Source: Cocos nucifera
Taxonomy: Eukaryota; Streptophyta; Magnoliopsida; Arecales; Arecaceae
Length of the DNA stretch: 64,000 nt
Assembly (NCBI GenBank): GCA_006176705.1
Contig: QRFJ01000083.1
Location: 1,364,001-1,428,000, forward strand
Reading direction: 5' to 3'
The translations under genes and the position numbers were made by a program. Below are positions 11,452 to 21,927 of the stretch, in pieces; position 1 is the stretch's first letter, and the number at the start of each line of letters is the position of its first letter. A model generated the notes under the pieces. It searched no databases, had not been told where the DNA came from, and saw only the letters and a list, made by a program, of their open reading frames with translations.

Positions 11452-12937
11452 TGTTGGTGCAGAAATCCGTCGCCGCCGGAGGTCGCCGCAATCGAGGCCG
11501 CTGGGCGCCGCCGGGGACCTGCAAAACGAAGTCCCGTCCGGAACCGGTGGGGTGGTGGCTCCGGCAGGACCCTCCGACGGTCAAGTTAGTTTCCGGCCAA
11601 CAGTAATGGAGTGCTCGGAATGAGTTCCGAAGCTTAGAGATGTGGAGGAGAGCTTAGAGAGTCGAGAGTTCAGAGAGCTTAGCCTTAGTATGTCGGGAGG
11701 GGTCCTTTTATAGCGGAGCTTAGTTGATGGTGACGGCTGTGCCGTCTGGCAGAGAGTCGTCGGGCAGCATGGAGTTTGGTACGGAGAGGAAGGCGTCGTC
11801 TGGTAGATCGTGGGAGCCATACCGGCGAGTCGTGGGCCACATGGAGTCCGGTACGGAGAGGAAGGCGTCGTCCGGTAGATCGTGGGAGCCATACCGGCGA
11901 GTCGTGGGCCGCATGGAGTTCGGTACGGAGAGGAAGGCGTCGTCGGTAGATTGTGGGAGCCGTACCGGCGAGTCGTCGTGGGAGCCATACCGGCGAATCA
12001 TGGGCCGCATGGAGTCCGGTACGGAGAGGAAGGCGTCGTTCGGTAGATCGTGGGAGCCATACCGGCGAGTCGTGGGCCGCATGGAGTCCGGTACGGAGAG
12101 GAAGGCGTCGTCCGGTAGATCGTGGGAGCCATACCGGCGAGCCGTAGGCCGCATGGAGTCCGGTACGGAGAGGAAGGCGCCGTCCGGTCTCGCTGCAGGC
12201 GACAGTTCGTCCAATGGAGTCCGGACTTGTAACAGAGTTCGACCGAGGGGGAAGCTGGGGGAGTTCGTCTGGCTGAAGGGTCGGCCATCTGTAGAGTTCG
12301 GCCGCGGGACGGTTGCCGAGGAGTTCGACCGCTGAGAGGCCCGAAGAAGCTCGGCTGGCCAGTTGAAGGACTTCGGTTGCTAGTTGGTTCGGCCAGGGCT
12401 CGCTGAGGAGTTCGGTCGCCTAGGGTCGGTCCGAAGGGGTTCGGCCACTTGGGCTCGCCTGAAGTCGGTCCGAAGGAGTTCGGCTGCATGGGCTCGCCTG
12501 GGGTCGGTCCGAAGGAGTTCGGCCGTGGGGTCCGAAGGAGTTCGGCTGCATGGGCTCGCCTGGGGTCGGTCCGAAGGAGTTTGGCCGTGGGAAGTCCGAA
12601 GGAGTTCGGCTGCATGGGCTCGCCTGGGGTCGGTCCGAAGGAGTTCGGCCGTGGGAAGTCCGAAGGAGTTCGGCTGCATGGGCTCGCCTGGGAGGAGCTC
12701 GGATGGCCGAACGGGCGTCTGGGAGGAGTCCGTCTCCCGAAGAAGTCCAGCCGCTTGGAGTCCCAGGAGCTCGGCCGTCAGGAAGTTCGGCTGGCGCAGG
12801 GGAGTTCGGCCTCTAGGCAGTTCGGCCGTGGTAGGGGCTCGGCCTGGCGCCTGGCGCTAAAGCTCTTCAGCGGCCACTGGTTACATTGGGCTGAGCGTCG
12901 GGCCGGGCTTCGGCAGGAGCGGGATTTATCCCCAACA
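11452..12937 (-). repeat. 3' LTR of the gypsy element (1486 bp)
   Basis: In element orientation it begins TGTTGGGGATAAATCCCGC and ends GATTTCTGCACCAACA. It shares almost its whole length with the LTR at 19714-21207, with scattered substitutions and small indels. It contains a 72-bp-period array near 11768-12190 and a second repeat field (CCGAACTCCTTCGGAC type) near 12380-12720. Confidence 0.95.
11768..12225. repeat. 72-bp tandem array inside the LTR
   Basis: Copies beginning CATGGAGTCCGGTACGGAGA start at 11768, 11840 and 11912 (spacing 72), and again at 12008, 12080 and 12152. A shorter irregular unit lies between about 11940 and 12007. The same array occurs in the other LTR (about 20032-20490) with a different pattern of short units. 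It makes overlapping Ser/Arg-rich frames on both strands that are not genes. Confidence 0.9.
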
Positions 12938-12956
12938 GTAGCCCCCCCCACTCCCG
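12938..12956 (-). other. Polypurine tract of the gypsy element
   Basis: The minus strand reads GGGAGTGGGGGGGGCTAC immediately before the 3' LTR, the position and composition expected of the plus-strand primer of reverse transcription. Confidence 0.75.
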
Positions 12957-13344
12957 AGTTCAAAAATTGAAGGAAGGGAGTACCAAAACAGGCGGCTGCC
13001 GAAGTCTTCTTCCAGGCTCCGCATTTGTTGCAGCTGAAGCTCGGGGGAGATCTCATCTCCAGCCAATATTGACGCTGAAGTTGAAGTGGGACTCGTTTCC
13101 AGCCAAAATTGGTGAAGCCGATGTTGAGGCCGGGGTCAATGTCGCCCCCTATGATCAGGGTCGGAGTTGACATTGCCTAAATCAACCGAAGTCGACTCGG
13201 GGGAGACCTCCCTTTTTTGCAGTCAGGGTTATGATCGCTCGGGGGAGATCCCGTCTCCCGCTGATGCTGACACCGAAGTTGAAGCTGAGGTCCGAAGGAG
13301 ACCTCGTCTTCTGCAGTGAAGCTTGCCGTAGACTCTGGGGCTCG

Positions 13345-13940
13345 GCCTTGGACCTTGCTCACGTCAGGACGAGGTTCTCCTCTTGTTCCCAACGGGCTGT
13401 GGGGGCACATGGGGACCGTCGTCCTCGCCTCTCCCCCCATCCCGTCCTTGGTGGAACGGGGCCTTTCGACTTTGCTCACGCTAGGACGAGGTTCTCCTCC
13501 TGTTCCTAGCCGGCTGTGGGGGCACATGAGGACCGTCGTCCTCGCTTCTCCCCCCATCCCGTCCTTTGTGGACGGGGCCTTCGACTTTGCTCACGCTAGG
13601 ACGAGGTTCCCCTCCTGTTCCTAGCCGGCTGTGGGGGCACATGAGGACCGTCGTCCTCGCTTCTCCCCCCATCCCGTCCTTTGTGGACGGGGCCTTCGAC
13701 TTTGCTCACGCTAGGACGAGGTTCCCCTCCTGTTCCTAGCCGGCTGTGGGGGCACATGAGGACCGTCGTCCTCGCTTCTCCCCCCATCCCGTCCTTTGTG
13801 GACGGGGCCTTCGACTTTGCTCACGCTAGGACGAGGGCACATGAGGACCGTCGTCCTCGCTTCTCCCCCCATCCCGTCCTTTGTGGACGGGGCCTTCGAC
13901 TTTGCTCACGCTAGGACGAGGTTCCCCTCCTGTTCCTAGC
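13345..13940. repeat. 115-bp tandem array between integrase and the 3' LTR
   Basis: The landmark GCTCACGCTAGGACGAGG recurs at about 13475, 13590, 13705, 13820 and 13905, preceded by a diverged copy at about 13348 (GCTCACGTCAGGACGAGG). The regular spacing is 115 bp; the fourth interval is shorter because one unit is truncated. The array lies in the untranslated tail of the element. Such arrays are known in Tat/Ogre-type elements and can seed satellite DNA. Confidence 0.9.
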
Positions 13941-14016
13941 GGGACATTTCCGCTCGCTTTTTTTTCCAGCGACCCTGAAACGATAGTGTCGAGCAACAAG
14001 GTTTTATTGAGGGAAA

Positions 14017-16635
14017 CTATTGGTAGTACATTCTCAGGTTTTCTGAGTTCCAAGGTCGGGGAAGCGCTAGTCCTTCGAGCTCCTTTAGGCGATAGGTTCC
14101 AGGCCGGATGACCTCTACCACTTCGTACGGACCTTCCCAATTTGGGACGAGCTTCCCTTGACTCTGGGGCTGAGAGACGGCTGCTCGTCGGAGCACCAAG
14201 TCCCCAACTCTGAACGCCTTGCTTTTAACTCTGGAATTGTAATACCGAGCCACCTTCCGTTGGTAGGTGGCCATCCGGATGCGGGCCGCCTCCCTTTTTT
14301 CCTCTAGAAGGTCGAGGTTGGCTCTGAGGTCCTGGGGGTTGAGTTGCTCGTTGAAGCCCACGATTCGAGCAGACGGAAGTTTGAGCTCGATCGGGATGAC
14401 TGCCTCGGTGCCGAAGGCCAAGGCGAAGGGCGTCTCGCCGGTCGGTACCCTCTGCGTTGTTCGGTATGCCCAGAGGACGTGGTAGAGTTCGTCTGCCCAG
14501 GCCCCTTTTGCCCTGTCGAGCCTCGTTTTGAGGCCTTGCAGCAGGGTCCGATTGGTCACTTCGGCTTCCCCATTGGCTTGCGGATGAGCCACCGATGTGA
14601 AGTGGTGGGAGACGTTTAGTCCTTCGCAGAACTCGGCAAACCGGGCTCCAGCGAACTGTCGCCCATTATCGGTTATGAGGGCTCGGGGCAGACCGAACCG
14701 GCAGATCAGCGTCTTCCAGACGAAGTCCTGCACCTTGGCCTCGGTGATCTTCGCTAGTGGTTCCGCCTCGACCCACTTGGTAAAGTAGTCAATCGCGACC
14801 AGGAGGAACTTCCGTTGTCCGGACGCCGTTGGGAAGGGGCCGAGGATGTCCATCCCCCACTGCGCGAAGGGCCAGGGTGCAGTGAGCGGAGTGAGTTCGG
14901 ACGCCGGCTGCCTTTGCACGCTGGCGTTCTTCTGGCAGCGGTCACATTTCTTCACGTATTCCGTGGAATCACGAAGTAGGGTTGGCCAGTAGTACCCTTG
15001 CCGAAGTAGTCTTTGCGATAGGGATCTGGCTCCCGCGTGACTCCCGCAGAGTCCTTCGTGGACATCCTGTAGCGCGATGCAGGCCTCAGAGGGTCGGAGG
15101 CACCTCAGCAACGGGAGGGAGTACGACCTTTTATATAACCTGCCCTCGTACAAGACGTAGCGGGAGGCTTGACTCCTGAGCTTCCGAGCTTCTCTCCGGT
15201 CGTGAGGGAGGACCCCTTCTTCGAGGTAGGCGATCAGCGGATCGATCCAGCTGGGCTCGAAGTCCGTCCGCAGGACGGCCTGAGGTTCCTCGGTGGTCGG
15301 GCACTTCAGAGTTTCCAGAAACACTTCTTTTGGTAGTTCGGCCGGGGCAGAAGTGGCCAACTTGGAGAGAAGGTCGGCCCTTGTATTCCCGGTCCTTGGG
15401 ATGTGCCGAATGTCGAAGCTGTCGAAGGCTGGTATTAAGTTCTTCACCTTCCCGAGGTACATCACCATGCTTTCCTCCCGCGCCTCGTAGCTGCCGCCGA
15501 CCTGACCGACCACCAACTGGGAGTCGCTATAGACTTGAAGCCGACCCACCTTCAATTCTCTGGCTATCTGCAGCCCGGCTATCAGCGCTTCATACTCGGC
15601 CCCATTGTTGGTTGTGGGAAACTCGAAGCGCAGTGCGTACTCGGTGACGATCCCCTCGGGGCTAACCAGGACCAGCCCTGCGCCGGCCCCGCTAGAGTTG
15701 GATGAGCCATCCACGTGCAGAACCCAGGCGCCTTCAAGAAGGTCGGCCCTTTCTTCAGGGAAGCTCGACCGCCACAGCTCGGCTTCGTTGGGGCTTGGTC
15801 TCCCTCCGATGATAATCTCGCTTGATTCAAGTTCGGCTTCAACTGGTGCGGTGCATTCCAGCACGAAGTCCGCCAGTATCTGAGCCTTGATCGATGGCCT
15901 GGGCCGGTAATTGATGTCGAACTCCGTGAGCTCGATCGCCCATTTGGCGATTCTTCCTGAAGCGTCTGCTCGGTGGAGGACGGCTCTTATTGGTTGGTCC
16001 GTGAGGACCGTTATGGTATGCTCCTGAAAGTAAGGTCGGAGCCTCCTGGCTGCGATTAGAAGACAGTAAATTAGTTTTTCTAACTTGGAGTATCTGGTCT
16101 CCGCGTCCCTCAAGGCTCGGCTCACGTAGTAGACTGGTTGTTGCGCCTTCACATCTTCCCTGACCAGGACAGCTGCCAGGGCCATTGGAGAGACAGCTAG
16201 GTATAGGAGCAGCCCTTCTCCAGGTTCGGGCTTCGCCAGCAGTGGGGGCGCGCCGAGGTAGTTTTTTTTGAGCTCCTCGAATGCCTGTTTGCACTCCGCT
16301 GTCCAGCAAAAATCTTTCGGTCGCCTGAGGACCTGGAAGAAAGGCAGGCACCGCTCGGTCGACCTCGAGACAAAGCGGTTCAGGGACGCCACCTTTCCAG
16401 CCAGGCGCTGAACTTCCTTAATTGTTTTCGGGGCAGTCATCTCCTGGATGGCTCGGATTTTCTCGGGATTTGCCTCGATTCCGCGTCTCGACACCATGAA
16501 TCCTAGGAATTTTTCGGAGGTCACGCCGAAGGCGCATTTGGTCGGGTTCAACTTCATCTTGTGCCTCCTAAGCGCACCGAAAGTTTCTTCAAGGTCGGCG
16601 AGGTGGTCTGTCGAGGCTCGGCTTTTGACTAGCAT
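14017..16635 (-). CDS. Gypsy pol, 3' part: RT C-terminus, RNase H, second RNase H, integrase
   Basis: An 872-residue open frame. Residues 1-110 are the end of reverse transcriptase (CAFGVTSEKFLGFMVSRRGI). Residues 110-260 are the ordinary RNase H (YYVSRALRDAETRYSKLEK, then FDINYRPR). Residues 305-435 are a second RNase H with VDGSSNSSGAGAG, NNGAEYEAL, YSDSQLV and NTRADLLSKLA at the DEDD positions. Residues 520-580 carry the integrase zinc finger (H-H-CDRCQ), and 590-750 the DDE core with WGMDILGPFP, ITDNGRQFAG and HPQANGEAEVTNR. The C-terminus continues with a conserved chromatin-side tail ending LRMYYQ. Catalytic residues of both RNase H domains and the integrase look present. The frame starts just after the broken RT active site, so it is not a full pol protein. 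Confidence 0.93.
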   Translation of the reverse strand: MLVKSRASTDHLADLEETFGALRRHKMKLNPTKCAFGVTSEKFLGFMVSRRGIEANPEKIRAIQEMTAPKTIKEVQRLAGKVASLNRFVSRSTERCLPFFQVLRRPKDFCWTAECKQAFEELKKNYLGAPPLLAKPEPGEGLLLYLAVSPMALAAVLVREDVKAQQPVYYVSRALRDAETRYSKLEKLIYCLLIAARRLRPYFQEHTITVLTDQPIRAVLHRADASGRIAKWAIELTEFDINYRPRPSIKAQILADFVLECTAPVEAELESSEIIIGGRPSPNEAELWRSSFPEERADLLEGAWVLHVDGSSNSSGAGAGLVLVSPEGIVTEYALRFEFPTTNNGAEYEALIAGLQIARELKVGRLQVYSDSQLVVGQVGGSYEAREESMVMYLGKVKNLIPAFDSFDIRHIPRTGNTRADLLSKLATSAPAELPKEVFLETLKCPTTEEPQAVLRTDFEPSWIDPLIAYLEEGVLPHDRREARKLRSQASRYVLYEGRLYKRSYSLPLLRCLRPSEACIALQDVHEGLCGSHAGARSLSQRLLRQGYYWPTLLRDSTEYVKKCDRCQKNASVQRQPASELTPLTAPWPFAQWGMDILGPFPTASGQRKFLLVAIDYFTKWVEAEPLAKITEAKVQDFVWKTLICRFGLPRALITDNGRQFAGARFAEFCEGLNVSHHFTSVAHPQANGEAEVTNRTLLQGLKTRLDRAKGAWADELYHVLWAYRTTQRVPTGETPFALAFGTEAVIPIELKLPSARIVGFNEQLNPQDLRANLDLLEEKREAARIRMATYQRKVARYYNSRVKSKAFRVGDLVLRRAAVSQPQSQGKLVPNWEGPYEVVEVIRPGTYRLKELEGLALPRPWNSENLRMYYQ

Positions 16636-17787
16636 GTGTCGTCCACGTTACACCTCCATGTTGCGGCCGATCTGCCCCTTGAAGACCTTATTGACCAAGC
16701 GCTGGTAGGTGGCTCCTGCATTCTTGAGTCCGAAAGGCATGACCCTGTAACAATAGAGACCTCGGTCAGTAATAAAGGTGGTCTTTCTTCATCTTCGGGC
16801 GCCATGCGTATCTGGTTATAACCAGAAAATGCATCCATAAAAGTGAGGAGCTCGTGGCCCGAGGTTGCGTCCACCAGCTGATCGATCCTCGGCAGGGGGT
16901 AGCTGTCCTTTGGGCAGGCTTTGTTCAGCTTCTTGAAGTCGACGCACATCCTCCATTTGTTGTTTGCTTTTTTTGACGAGGACCACGTTCGAGACCCAGG
17001 TCGGATAGTTGACCTCCCGGATGAGTCCGGCTTCGAGGAGCTTATCCACTTCTTCGGCTACCGCCTTCTGTCTCTCTGGGGCTTGGCGGCGCAACTTTTC
17101 TCTGATGGGTCGGTGCCTTGGGTCGATGGCCAGCCGATGCTCTATAACATCGGCGTCGATCCCTGGTACATCCGCTGGGGCCCAGGCGAAGACGTCCGCA
17201 TTCCTTCTGAGGAAAGCGACGAGCTGTCTCCTAACCTCGGCCGCCAAGTTGGAGCCGATCCGCACCTCATGCCCCGGGTCTCCGTCGTGTAAGGACACAG
17301 GGACGAGGTCTTCCGCAGGTTCGCCCCGTTCTTCAGTGAGGTCGTCGCGGATGTCCAGTCCATCAACAAGGTAAGGGTCGGGCCGGTCTCCCCCGCGCAG
17401 GGCAACTGAGTAGCAGTACTTTGCCAGGGCCTGGTCTCCTCTGACCTCGCCGACTCCGTGGCTCGTCGGGAATTTCATCTTTAAGTAGTAGGTTGACACA
17501 ACCGCCCGTAGTGCGTTTAGGCCGGGTCGCCCAAGGATTGCATTATAGGCGGACGGGGTCTTCACGACCAGAAAGTCGATCCGCGCCTTGGTCAATTTTG
17601 GGGATTGGCCCGCCGTCACCGCCAAAGTCACCATGCCTTCGACCGGAACGGCGTGTCCGGCAAATCCTACCAGGGGGGAATTTACAGGCCCTAAGCGGGT
17701 GTCAGGTAGGGACATTTTTAAGAAGGCATCATAAAACAATATGTCCGCCGAACTTCCATTATCCACCAAAACGCGGCGTACATTCAT
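16629..17787 (-). pseudogene. Gypsy pol, 5' part: aspartic protease and RT N-terminus, frameshifted
   Basis: The frame from 17787 carries the retropepsin motif VLVDNGSSADILFYDAF at its start and the RT entry region (REVNYPTWVSNVVLVKK). It leaves frame after VLVKK near a run of seven T at about 16968-16975. The RT fingers and palm (CVDFKKLNKACPKDSYPLPR, FMDAFSGYNQI) continue in another frame (16949-16800), which is lost again near 16790. The YVDD active-site region near 16640-16650 contains two small insertions and a TAA. Frame breaks are seen directly; whether they are real or assembly errors cannot be told from here. Confidence 0.88.
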
Positions 17788-19583
17788 AATCAGCGACGTT
17801 TAAAGAGATTACAACCGCGTCGTTATGTGGAAATCGGATCCCTTGGGCGTCTGCCTCGGTGAAGGTCACGGGCTCCGAGGTCCTCTGCCTCTTCGCCGGT
17901 CCCTCGGATTCGTCGGTCTTTCCCCGCTGCGGTCCTCCCGAGACGGTGTTAATGACGCCGAGAGGCGGCCGATCCTCCTGCCGATCCTCCCCATTCGGCG
18001 GCAACATTCTCGGCCGATCTTCCCGCTCTTTTAGGTTGTCTTTGCAGGAATCGGCCAAGCCTGCCCCGCCGGGACCAGCTCCTCGATTTCGTCCTGGAGC
18101 TGGATGCACTCCTCGGTATCGTGACCGTGGTCACGGTGGTAAAGGCAGAACTTGTTGGGGTTGCGTTTTCTGGGATGGGAACGCATTCTCTCCGGCTCCG
18201 GAAGTCTTCCCTTGATCTCCAGCAGCACTTGAGCCTTCGGGGCGTTGAGGGGGGCGTAGCTGTGAAAACGCCGCCGGAGGGGAGAACCTTGGCGCGGAGA
18301 TGAACCTCGTCGTGGGGGAGAACCTCGGCGCCGGGGGAACTTCGGCGCCGGAGGGGACTTCGGCGTCGGGGGGGACTTCGGTGTGCCCTTCCCGTCGGTG
18401 GCTTCCCGCCCCCGAGCCTGAGGTGGAGTCCGGGCTCGCCCGCGACCAGGGGGAGTTCGGGAGCGCGGCCAAGCTTCGGTGCGCTTTCTTTCTTCGGCGG
18501 GCCTTCCCGCTCTGCCTACTCGTCGCTTGTCGCGAGCTTCATTATCCTTGGCCTCAAAAGCCTCCTCTGCCCGGGCATAGCTTTCGGCCCGAGCTAGCAT
18601 GTCAGCAAAATCCCTGGGATATTTCTTTTCCAGGGAGAACAACAGGTCGTTCTTCTGAAGGCCGCCCTTTGAGTGCGGCCATAGCAACTGATTGGTCCAG
18701 GTTCCGGACTTCCAGCGCGGCAGCGTTGAACCGGGTGACGTAAGCCCGGATGGGTTCCCCCTCTTTTTGCCTGATGGCCAACAAGGAATCCGAGCCTCTG
18801 CGCGGCCGTTTGCTGCTGACAAAGTGGGCCGCGAATTGTTGACTCATTTGGTCAAACGATAGGATGGTGCCCGGCTTAAGCGCCGAGTACCAATTTCCTG
18901 GCCGCTCCTTTGAGGGTAGAAGGGAAAGCCCGACACAAAATGGCATCAGGCGCGCCATGGAGCAGCATCGTTGTCCTGAAGGCCTCCAAATGGTCGACCG
19001 GGTCGGTGGTCCCATCGTAGCTTTCAAAATGCGGGAGCTTGAAGTTCGGCGGTACCTGTTCCTGCATAATTTTCTGTGAGAAGGGAGGATCAGTGCAAAT
19101 ATCGTTACCGCGGGAGGAAGGAGTATGACGAAGTTCTTCTATGCGTCGTCCCATCTCCAAGAGCCTTTGATCCAGGAAGTCTTCGCGATCCTTAATCCCC
19201 AAGGTCTTCTCGCAGAATAGGTGCGAAGCCTCTCCCTGGGTCGAGCCGCGGTCCGAGCAGGGGCTCCTTGCCGGCTGCCCTTCTCTCCCGAGGGCCGGAG
19301 GTTGGGTAGCCCACATTGGTCGCTCCTGGACTGGGTTCCCGGGCTCCGGGGAACCCCGCGCCGGTCGAGTGGGCGCCGGACCTCGCGAATGCGTGGCCTG
19401 CACCGCCCGCACCGCCTCCGTAAGATCGCGGACCTGCTGGACAAGCAGGTCGAACCGCTCCGCATCCACCGCGGGTACGGAGCGGGCCCGTGTCGCCGGG
19501 GCCGGAGTGGGAGCGGACGGACCCGAACGGGATCGGGCCGCGGAGGCTGCCGACCTCCGGGTCGAGGCTCTTCTGGGGGGCAT
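17759..19583 (-). pseudogene. Gypsy gag (nucleocapsid/capsid) with frameshifts
   Basis: The protein starts MPPRRASTRRSAASAARSRS near 19583, a basic N-terminus. A capsid-type region follows (NFKLPHFESYDGTTDPVDHL) and leaves frame near 18880 after LKGAARK. It continues in a second frame (QQFAAHFVSSKRPRRGSDSL), leaves frame again near 18660, and continues in a third frame with RDFADMLARAESYARAEEAF, a long Arg/Pro/Ser-rich stretch and a zinc-knuckle-like FCLYHRDHGHDTEEC. A further break lies near 17780, just before the protease. The longest frames, 18876-19673 and 18031-18822, are parts of this one gene. Confidence 0.88.
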
Positions 19584-19687
19584 TTTTCTTTCCAGAAAAG
19601 GAATACTGAAGAGGGAGAAGAGAGATCCGGAGCAGGGGAAGGAAATCGTCGCCGAGCACTCCTTTAAGAACAAGGGAACCTCGAAGG

Positions 19688-19713
19688 TTCAGTCCCTTCT
19701 TCCAGCGCCAATC
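19688..19713 (-). other. Primer-binding region of the gypsy element
   Basis: Directly inside the 5' LTR the minus strand reads GATTGGCGCTGGAAGAAGGG. A TGGCGC-type sequence two or three bases after the LTR is the usual place and form of a primer-binding site in Tat-type plant elements. I did not match the tRNA. Confidence 0.6.
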
Positions 19714-21207
19714 TGTTGGTGCAGAAATCCGTCGCCGCCGGAGGTCGCCGCAATTGAGGCCGCTGGGCGCCGCCGGGGACCTGCAAAACGAAGTCCCGTC
19801 CGGAATCGGTGGGGTGGTGGCTCCGGAAGGACCCTCCGACGGTCAAGTTAGTTTCCGGCCAACAGTAATGGAGTGCTCGGAATGAGTTCCGGAGCTTAGA
19901 GAATGTGGAGGAGAGCTTAGAGAGTCGAGAGTTCAGAGAGCTTAGCCTTAGTATGTCGGGAGGGGTCCTTTTATATAGCGGAGCTTAGTTGATGGTGACG
20001 GCTGTGCCGTCTGGCAGAGAGTCGTCGGGCAGCATGGAGTTTGGTACGGAGAGGAAGGCGTCGTCTGGTAGATCGTGGGAGCCATACCGGCGAGTCGTGG
20101 GCCGCATGGAGTCCGGTACGGAGAGGAAGGCGTCGTCCGGTAGTCGTCGGGGAGCCATACCGGCGAGTCGTGGGCCGCATGGAGTCCGGTACGGAGAGGA
20201 AGGCGTCGTTCGGTAGATCGTGGGAGCCGTACCGGCGAGTCATCGTGGGAGCCATACCGGCGAGTCGTGAGCCGCATGGAGTCCGGTACGGAGAGGAAAG
20301 GCGTCGTTCGGTAGATCGTGGGAGCCATACCGGCGAGTCGTGGGCCGCATGGAGTCCGGTACGGGGAGGAAGGCGTCGTCCGGTAGATCGTGGGAGCCAT
20401 ACCGGCGAGCCGTGGGCCGCATGGAGTCCGGTACGGAGAGGAAGGCGCCGTCCGGTCTCGCTGCAGGCGACAGTTCGTCCAATGGAGTCCGGACTTGTAA
20501 CAGAGAGTTCGGCCGAGGGGGAAGCTGGGGGAGTTCGTCTAGCTGAAGGGTCGGCCATCTGTAGAGTTCGGCCGCGGGACGGTTGCCGAGGAGTTCGACC
20601 GCTGAGAGGCCCGAAGAAGCTCGGCTGGCCAGTTGAAGGACTTCGGTTGCTAGTTGGTTCGGCCAGGGCTCGCTGAGGAGTTCGGTCGCCTAGGGTCGGT
20701 CCGAAGGGGTTCGGCCACTTGGGCTCGCCTGAAGTCGGTCCGAAGGAGTTCGGCTGCATGGGCTCGCCTGGGGTCGGTCCGAAGGAGTTCGGCCGTGGGG
20801 TCCGAAGGAGTTCGGCTGCATGGGCTCGCCTGGGGTCGGTCCGAAGGAGTTCGGCCGTGGGAAGTCCGAAGGAGTTCGGCTGCATGGGCTCGCCTGGGGT
20901 CGGTCCGAAGGAGTTCGGCCGTGGGAAGTCCGAAGGAGTTCGGCTGCATGGGCTCGCCTGGGAGGAGCTCGGATGGCCGAACGGGCGTCTGGGAGGAGTC
21001 CGTCTCCCGAAGAAGTCCAGCCGCTTGGAGTCCCAGGAGCTCGGCCGTCAGGAAGTTCGGCTGGCGCAGGGGAGTTCGGCCTCTAGGCAGTTCGGCCGTG
21101 GTAGGGGCTCGGCCTGGCGCCTGGCGCTAAAGCTCTTCAGCGGCCACTGGTTACATTGGGCTGAGCGTCGGGCCGGGCTTCGGCAGGAGCGGGATTTATC
21201 CCCAACA
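19714..21207 (-). repeat. 5' LTR of the gypsy element (1494 bp)
   Basis: It has the same termini as its partner. By eye the two LTRs are roughly 97-98% identical outside the internal arrays. Differences include a few single-base changes (for example GGAACCGG versus GGAATCGG near the U5 side) and indels in the 72-bp array near 20130-20330. This is the promoter-bearing copy in element orientation. Confidence 0.95.
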
Positions 21208-21212
21208 GTAAC

Positions 21213-21919
21213 CATACACTATTTACCATGCCAATCATCTTCCATATATAAGACAGTTTATGCCTACATTCTTTTTCCCCTCCTCAAGGTGTCCTAAGAT
21301 TATGCTTGCTGCATGCAATATACCATTTTCATGCCATTATTTTTTATTTACTATCCTTTTTTTGGATAATATCAAAATCAATGCCTGAAAGCAATCTTAA
21401 TCACGGTTTTACTATGTGACTGAGATGTCGATATCTTGGTATTAGCCAAGATCTTGGAATATCTTGGTTCTTTTCAAGATTTCTTCACCTTCCATCTCAA
21501 CCAAGATAAACAGTGATCTTGGTGTTGCTTCTTCACCAAGATGACCAAACATGTGAACAGGCAACCTTATCCCTTATTAGTTGTTACCCTCAAATGCCAC
21601 AGCTAAAACATTAATAAAGTCAAAATGTCAAAGGATGATTGACTTTGCATTTGATTGAAGTGAATGCAAGTGATGTTCTGATTTGATGAATAAATGGTCA
21701 ACATATATGCAAAAATATACTTCAAATTCTTTTTGTGTAATGATCTATTAGACATTTTATAATTTCATTCCTTGAATTCACACTTTTGTAACTATTTTTT
21801 CTCTAGGTAGTGTTCAAGAAAGTGAGAAAAGCAAAGAAATATCATATGCTATTTTAGAAGTCCATACAAAAGCAAAGAATTTACATATGATAATGTAAAA
21901 GGCCATTCATTAGTTCTCA
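21213..21919 (+). other. Probable intron 1 of Sm-F between gypsy and hAT insertions
   Basis: AT-rich sequence with no coding potential. A cluster of CTTGG/CCAAG words lies near 21430-21540 (ATCTTGGT, CCAAGAT), a short local repeat of no clear meaning. Confidence 0.4.
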
Positions 21920-21927
21920 CTCATGCT

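Larger units (their letters stand above)
11452..21207 (-). mobile_element. Complete Ty3/gypsy LTR retrotransposon, Tat-type with two RNase H domains
   Basis: Two near-identical LTRs (11452-12937 and 19714-21207) start TGTTGG and end CCAACA and are flanked by the exact 5-bp duplication GTAAC (11447-11451 and 21208-21212). On the minus strand the order is 5' LTR, primer-binding region, gag, protease, reverse transcriptase, RNase H, a second RNase H, integrase, tandem-repeat region, polypurine tract, 3' LTR. Integrase after RT-RNase H is the Ty3/gypsy order, and a second RNase H between RNase H and integrase is a hallmark of the Tat lineage. Integration structure is complete, but gag and the front of pol carry several frameshifts, so this copy looks non-autonomous as written. 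Confidence 0.95.

Noticed and set aside
11720..13173. Many 100-205-codon frames on both strands in and beside the left LTR
   Set aside because: They follow the LTR tandem arrays and repeat in the other LTR; not separate genes.
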